A DNA stretch of 64,000 nt, taken from NCBI GenBank assembly GCA_029204225.1, contig CM055114.1, positions 13,142,144-13,206,143 on the forward strand, written 5' to 3'. Source of the stretch: Diphasiastrum complanatum. Lineage: Eukaryota > Streptophyta > Lycopodiopsida > Lycopodiales > Lycopodiaceae. Positions 58,189 through 64,000 of this stretch are shown in pieces. The notes beneath the pieces were generated by a model that worked only from the letters and a program-made list of their open reading frames with translations, ran no database searches and was not told where the DNA came from. Position numbers and translations under genes: made by a program. Every line of letters begins with the position of its first letter. Position 1 is the stretch's first letter.

Positions 58189-59130
58189 ACCACCACCACG
58201 AAAGCCAAGTGGTAGACCTCGTGACCTTGCATGACTTAAGGATATCAAGAGGCTATAGAGGATGAACAATCTTATGATCCCCAAAGCTCACATCCAGAGG
58301 TGCATCAAGGATGTGACTAGGAAATTATCAGCCGATGTAAAGTGGACCATGTCTACAGTGGAGGCTGTGCATGTAACTTATGAAGAGTTTCAGATCAAGT
58401 TTTTTGCAGATACATGTATAACAACCATTCATGCCTCGTGACCTTGCATGACTTAAGGATATCAGGAGGCTATAGAGGATGAACAATCTTATGATACCCA
58501 AAGCTCACATCCGGAGGTGCATCAAGGATGTGACTAGGAAATTATCAGCAGATGTAAAGTGGACCATGTCTGCAGTTGTGGTTGTGCATGTAAGTTATGA
58601 ACACTTTCAGATCAAGTTTTTTGCAGATACATGTATAACAACCATTCATGCCAAACAGGGTCACTGTAATGCCCAAAGACTTCACATTGATATTCAGGCT
58701 CATGGACGCTTATGACACATTTGCACAAAATTTTTGGCCACGTTCTGAATCTCCTCCTGCCATGAAAGAACCAAAGAAAAGAAAGCAACCTGAACCAAAG
58801 AGATTGCCTTTGAAACTGCAACTGGTTGCTGCGAAGAAAAAGAGGTCTACAGCTCCAAAGAAAGTTAGGGTATTTCAAAAGATGAAGGATCTCCCTCCTT
58901 CCCCATCTCGTTCTAACTCTTCTTCTAAATCTCCTAAATCCTGATCTGCATCTTCTTCTTTTTGATCTTCTCCATCTTCCTCATCGGTCCCTAAATCTCA
59001 TTCTAAGCCTACTTCTCCTTCAATGTCACCTCAATCCAAAGTTGTAAAGTATCCAAACTCTCCACCTCCTCTTCTCACAAGATCTGAATTAGATTCAATT
59101 TTGAAAGTTAAAATTGATTTTTTTTTCTAA
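58189..59130 (+). pseudogene. Histone H3-like pseudogene with internal duplication and lysine-rich tail
   Basis: The translation from 58189 (PPPRKPSGRPRDLA, stop, LKDIKRL, stop) parallels the H3 segment from the N-terminal tail into helix alpha-N. The histone fold follows: LMIPKAHIQRCIKDVTRKLS where H3 has LLIRKLPFQRLVREIAQDF, a WTMSTVEAVHVTYEEFQIKF helix, FADTCITTIHA, and after a one-base shift near 58655 RVTVMPKDF, matching H3 HAKRVTIMPKD. Loop 1 has H3 rather than CENH3 length. A 217-bp block is tandemly duplicated, and both copies keep the same two stops (TGA and TAG). Past the fold the frame (58648-58944) does not end as in H3 but adds a Lys/Pro tail with PKKRK (58771-58785) and a Ser/Pro-rich stretch. 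It stops just before the LTR at 59168. Diverged and inactive. Confidence 0.6.
58217..58650 (+). repeat. 217-bp tandem duplication inside the H3-like sequence
   Basis: CCTCGTGACCTTGCATGACT starts at 58217 and 58434, and both copies are near-identical to the GTATAACAACCATTCATGCC end. The first copy stops at the IHA codons and the second reads on into the rest of the fold. Confidence 0.9.
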
Positions 59131-59167
59131 TGATGACTCATTAACTTTAGTTTTGGCAACACTTCCA

Positions 59168-59637
59168 GTTAGAAATTAGTTTTGATTTGATTCATTATTA
59201 TAAGCTTCAAATGTGATACTGTAATAAATGCACAGTTAGTCAGTTTATTGTTTTCAATAGTGATCGAAGACGTGACTCACTATCATTATATCAGTCGGGC
59301 ACTTGTCTTGTAACTGACTACTTGGGTTAGCCGAGTAGCCACACATAGGAAATTAGCTTGTACAATGTTACTTCCAGTACTTGCTATACCTAGGGGCATG
59401 TCCTGAGTTTGTCGGTCGAATTTGGCCATACTGGGCCCCTGACCTTAGTTTGGCAGGTGGTAGGCCAATTTTAGGACACATGTCCTTTCATGTAATTGGT
59501 GTGTTTCATGTATGTACAGTTTTTTTTTTTATACATTTAAATTTTGTTGTGCCATCTTTGAGAGCTTGTGAGGAGTGGCTATGGTGATTGATTGATGTGA
59601 TTCGCATACTGCACTAGATTCTATCGGAATTTCAACT
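59168..59637 (+). repeat. 5' LTR of the large non-coding element
   Basis: Begins GTTAGAAATTAGTTTTGAT and ends GGAATTTCAA at the PBS. It contains a GGGCCCCTGACCTTAG insertion absent from the 3' LTR. Confidence 0.85.
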
Positions 59638-62600
59638 TGGTATCAGAGTAGCAGGGTGTTGCAGGATGCACGATCAGGTGGAGCTATGGGATAATGCCTT
59701 TCACCAGGAAAAATAGCACTCAAAGCGTCTCAGGAGAGAGGACTCCATACGGGGTATCGGCAATCCGGATGGCAGGAGATAGCAAAATTTCTTCGATCGG
59801 AGGGGAGAAGATCAGAACGATCGTCAAAGGTGAATCCAAACGAGAATTCACGAAAAATTACTCAAAAAGGGTTGTATGTGGCTATGACAAGAAGCTGGCC
59901 GAATTTCTCTGAGTACTATGTCAATTGGAGAGCGGAGCAGATCAGAACGGGCATTTTCAAAGGGCGAGCTAGCCTACAAAAGGCCGGAGTTAGCCATAAA
60001 GCAAATAGAGAGCAGTTCCATTATTCGCCTTGGAGATTTGCAGCAGGTAGGTTCTTTGAAAGGCAAAATTACTATTCTTTAGATATGGTTGATAGTTTTT
60101 AGACCTGAAACAGGTTGAACATGGGCACCCTGATGTAATTAAGTAGCTATCAAACAACCATGGATGGCCGTGAGCCAAGGGTGGAGTTGGAGGAGACTTT
60201 CTCGGCCAGCCAAAACCCTCCTAAAAGCCATAGCAAGAAGCACGAGGGCCATAGCAAGAAGGGCCTATGAAAAACTGAAAGCCAGTTTTGAAGAATTCCC
60301 ATTAAAAATATTCAAAAGAAATGCATTGAAGGGACCCGACTTTTCAATAGTTCTTTTTTAAGAAACTTCAATACAAAGTTATAGTTCATTTTGCAAGGGC
60401 ATTTTTTGGTAAGGCCTATCTTTGGCTAGAAGGCACCTACTTTGGCCATCCTTGGGCCAAAATGACCCTTGAAACTGGTTGCTCAGAGCTAGCAAACAGA
60501 CAATGTCATAGAGCAGGGCAAAAAGGAATTTTGTAGAGCTTTCATCACCATTCTATTGAGCGGAATGCAGGTGACCTAGTGATGGGGTACATTCACCATT
60601 TGGGTATCGTAGGGCCAAATTTGGGGCAATTTTTGGCTGGTGAAACCTGCTACATGCGGTAAAATGAGGCATAATCACTTCTAAATCATTATTACTTACT
60701 CTTGACAGGGTAACAAGGTGTTTGGAAGCGGTAAATGCGGTATGGGGATGAATGATAGTGAAATTATGTGGAGAAAGCTAGTTTTGGCAACAAAAGTGCA
60801 GTTTGGCGGCGTGATTGGTGACAATTTTGAGAGGGCAAGCATTCACAGATGAGAGGTAGGCATGGTATGCTGGTTATAGGTGAAATTTTTTTGTAATCAG
60901 GCTTAACTCTTGGGGTTCAAACCGACCAACGTCAAGTGGCATTTTGGAGGAACGCTCTCATAAGCATGATCTATAGTGACAGTGTTGAGTCAGGTGATAG
61001 CTGCATTGACACACACATCTATAGCTTGAAAATTTTTCATTCGGAGAGAAATATGGGCTATCTTGGGGGTACACACATTTTGGCGGTCACGAGTGTATGG
61101 AAGTGCGAGGTGGTGCCAGTTGGAAGCCATTGGGCAAGATAGTGGACTTGCATTGGACGAGCTGTGTGTGGGGCGCAGGAGATGAAGAACGGGTCAATAA
61201 TCACACTTTGGATGCTCAGTAGTAAGTGTGATGATTTTGCAGTTTTGCAATTGGTAAGTCAATTTTGATCAAGTCATAGTAGCTGTGGAGCGGCATCAAC
61301 CATCACGGGCGTGGATAAGATATCTTTAGCTTTTATGCATTTGGCTATATTTGCAGGAGTCTAGGCTGGGCACAGGTGTTGGAACCCGTATGGTTCGGAT
61401 GCACAGGTGGTGAGATCAGATAGCCTAGAGATCAAGGAGACATTGGCCTTAGAATCCCGTGAGCGACGACTCATGGATGAGCTTGCATTGGCATGGTGTC
61501 GGGTGGCACATAGCCAGGGATAGCAAGCGACACTGCTAGGAGCCAAGAGGAGCAAGTGATGCTTTGGCGATCGGCTTGGATAGCAGGATGGTGACCTAGG
61601 AACAAGTCAAGCCTACTTGGAGGTAGGTGGCACAGAGTGTACCTGGAGGTGGTACATGTCCTGAGGGCATGGAGTGCATTACGGGGTGATATGGATCTAG
61701 CATGCCCATGGTTGTGAGCCAGCAAGGATGGAGATGGTTGCTCAGGGAGTGACAATTAATACTTTGGCGAGTGATCAGATGAGCTGCAATGTATAGTTAA
61801 GAGAAGTGCATAGATCTAAATTGAATTATCAAGATTTATATAGTAATTTGAGATAGCAAGTTAGAATTTCATCCTAATGGATTGAACCTTTAATGAACGC
61901 ATGGTTATATGCACGGTAGTCTCCAGGTTGGCATCACATGTGGTTTGTTATCCATCATTATTTGGTAAGTAGGATGTAGCTTTTGGTTAGATCCAGTTGG
62001 AGTCTAGTTGCACTACATGTGGACAGATTCTTGGGGATCTATCAACGGGTAATGGATACTTGGTGATCATATGGTACAGGGTATGGAGTTCTAGAGCAAT
62101 CCTACCTGATATGCTATGGATCATGGGTGAGTTTCTCATCACGATGATGGATCTAGTTTACATTTGCTTTGGCTTGACGCTATGATGGATGTGTTGGTGA
62201 CATAGGATCCTTGGTGGGAGGCCTATGTACTGGTCAAATTAGAGTTGGCAACATCAAGCATGGGAAGTTGAGACTACATGGGATGTAGGACAGGAAAAAC
62301 ATCATTAGTATCTTTGGAAGATGGGCAAGCTACTCAGGTATAGCCTATGGTGAGGGTGCATACATTCATTTATTGAGTCATTGGTAGACTCTTGAGCGTG
62401 GAGCATGGGGAATGGTTGGGAATTAGCTTTCAGGGCTAATTGGACAAGATGTCAGGGCAAAGCGGCTTGGAGCATGGCTTTATTTGGGAGATACATCAGA
62501 GATGAGGCTTGGAGTGCTCATCAGAGATCTTTGGATAATTTATGACGACATCTATGTGATATGCTTGGACGTGAGGGCATCTTGGTTACAGGTGCAAGTT

Positions 62601-63306
62601 TTTGATCGAGAGGATCTGATTTGGAGACTAGTGGTGTAGCAGGGGATCTACAGGTGGCACAAGTGTTGGTACGACATGATACCACTTATGGGTAGGCCTT
62701 GGTCATGTATTTGACGCTTTATCATTCGTGTTGGTTTGCATGAGTGTGTGTGGGCTTGCATTTTACCGTGTCATGGGAGTCTAGATCTAGGTCAGAGTTT
62801 TATGTGGTTGTGCATTTGCTACGTCTGAAGCGAAGTAGTCATTTATGCTCAGTGACTTGTCATTATGTCTACTAGCTATCTATCTGGTGAGGGTATAGTC
62901 TAATGGTGGCAATAAGATTTCCTCAGGTTGAGTCTCAGTCGCTCATTTATGTCAGCTTTACATATTTGTGCTTGTAAGTGTTGATAGGATGTCAGCCTAG
63001 CTAGATGGAGGATGTAAATCTCATGGTGGTAGTGGGATTTCATCAGTTTGAGCCATGTCGCTCATGTGGTCCACTTGTGTTCAAGTTGGATGGGGATGAG
63101 TCAGTTGGTCGAGAGTGTGATAAACTCTATGTATGAGCATTGTGTGTACATGTTACTCTGTGAGTCAAACCTGGTGGTTTGTTGGTGTGCTTGAGTGTGA
63201 GACAAGTACAATGTAGTAAGACATGCATAACATCTTTTGGATACTCCAAACGTTGCTACAGATTATTTTTTTTCACTCCTATCACATTTGAGCTTAAGGG
63301 AGAGAG

Positions 63307-63747
63307 TTAGAAATCAGTTTTGATCTGATTCATTATTATAAGCTTCAAATGTGATACTATAATAAATGTACAGTTAGTCAGTCTACTATTTTCAATAGTG
63401 ATTGAGACGTGACCCACTATCGTTATATCAGTTAGCACTTGTCCCGTAACTGGCTACTTGGGTTAGTTGAGTAGCGACACATAGGAAATTAGCCTGTACA
63501 ATGTTACTTCCAATACTTGCTATACTCAGGGGCATGTCCTGAGTTTGTCGGTCGAATTTGGCCATACTGGTTTGGCAAGTGGTAGGCCAATTTTAGGTCA
63601 CCTGTCCTTTCATGCAATTGGTGTGTTTCCTATATGTACAGTTTTCTTTGTAATACATTTAACTTTTGTTGTGCCATCTTTGAGAGCTTGTGAGGAGCGG
63701 CTATGGTGATCTACATACTGCACTAGATTCTATCTGAATTTCGATTC
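63307..63747 (+). repeat. 3' LTR of the large non-coding element
   Basis: Begins GTTAGAAATCAGTTTTGAT and ends TGAATTTCGA. About 90% similar by eye to the 5' LTR, with two small deletions. Confidence 0.85.
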
Positions 63748-64000
63748 TTCATGCCCCCCTTTTCTGACCTTTGCAGATTCTCCTCAATATGCACAACATG
63801 ACCAATTATTATCTACATATCTAAGAGTTTTAAGTTCACATTATAATTTTCAAATAAGCCAATTAGTCATTTAAATCATCCCCTCAATATATTAGATACG
63901 AAAGAATTGGAGAATAGTAATACAATGATTGGGGAGAATATTGGAGAGGGGTCCATTAGATACTAGCTTGAATATTACCAAAATCTCATTTTTATAGATG
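63748..64000. other. Right edge, no feature recognised
   Basis: AT-rich flank of the large non-coding element, with no open frame or repeat of note. Confidence 0.5.

Larger units (their letters stand above)
59168..63747 (+). mobile_element. Large non-coding LTR retrotransposon derivative (LARD-like)
   Basis: Two related LTRs (59168-59637 and 63307-63747) flank about 3.7 kb. The 5' LTR is followed by TTGGTATCAGAGTAGC, a PBS for initiator-Met tRNA, and the 3' LTR is preceded by AAGGGAGAGA, a PPT. The only notable frame inside is 59694-59912 (MPFTRKNSTQSVSGERTPYG), placed like a gag start but short and without a knuckle. No protease, integrase, RT or RNase H motif was found. The interior is G/T-rich with degenerate repeats (about 62880-62960 and 62990-63065). 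It would depend on proteins of a relative. Target duplication is not clear (CTTCC/CTTCA is a weak candidate). Confidence 0.8.

Noticed and set aside
59163-63762. CTTCC/CTTCA as target duplication of the large non-coding LTR element
   Set aside because: Only four of five bases agree and the LTR ends are uncertain by a few bases, so it was not claimed.

Overview
The window is nuclear DNA from a flowering plant. It is AT-rich and repeat-dense and holds one convincing host gene, on the minus strand at 25864-28188. That gene encodes a plant-type ankyrin plus arginine-rich tandem CCCH zinc-finger protein of 774 residues (OXS2/C3H-type). It has an uninterrupted coding exon, a probable 5'-UTR intron containing a minisatellite, and a GC-rich upstream region with a G-box. 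I cannot name the species. No RNA gene, CRISPR array or organellar insert was recognised.

Left part (1-8458): a decayed LINE reverse transcriptase (1480-2835), then a degenerate CACTA-type element (3681-5915) with CACAA termini, a TAC target duplication and remnants of both usual CACTA genes. A fragment of a second CACTA-like family and short tandem repeats follow.

Central nest (8380-24720): a short host repeat present twice (about 155 bp apart) carries two large insertions in one copy, while the neighbouring copy still shows the empty site. The first is a 3.1 kb TIR element (8459-11555, CACAAAAT duplication). The second, 24 bp further on, is a 12.9 kb hAT-like element (11588-24523, ACAGTACA duplication, 7-bp CATAGAA termini). 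Its transposase gene (BED finger, proline-rich linker, DUF659/RNase H-like core) is split by a complete Copia element (12262-18697, TGGTC duplication), which sits exactly in the BED finger codons. A truncated Ty3/gypsy fragment (about 20875-23313) splits it again further on.

Right of the host gene (30000-51730): a Copia graveyard. It has an RT/RNase H fragment (31960-33020) and an LTR+gag piece of another family (up to about 34478) fused to a second copy of the Copia-A family (34479-39957). It also has two copies of a third Copia family in opposite orientations (41345-43731 plus, 47104-51730 minus). The minus copy is itself interrupted by a small LTR element (48940-50801). A degenerate acidic ORF of unknown family lies between them.

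Far right (51731-64000): mostly gene-free AT-rich DNA with an LTR (55720-56399) related to the small element's LTRs, and a decayed minus-strand ORF with its own TATA box (56396-57267). There is also a histone H3-like pseudogene with an internal 217-bp tandem duplication and a lysine-rich tail (58189-59130). Last is a large non-coding LTR element (59168-63747). All mobile-element genes seen carry stops or frameshifts, so the window records old nested insertion and decay rather than active elements. The most unusual items are the doubly interrupted hAT element with its paralogous empty site, and the diverged H3-like sequence.
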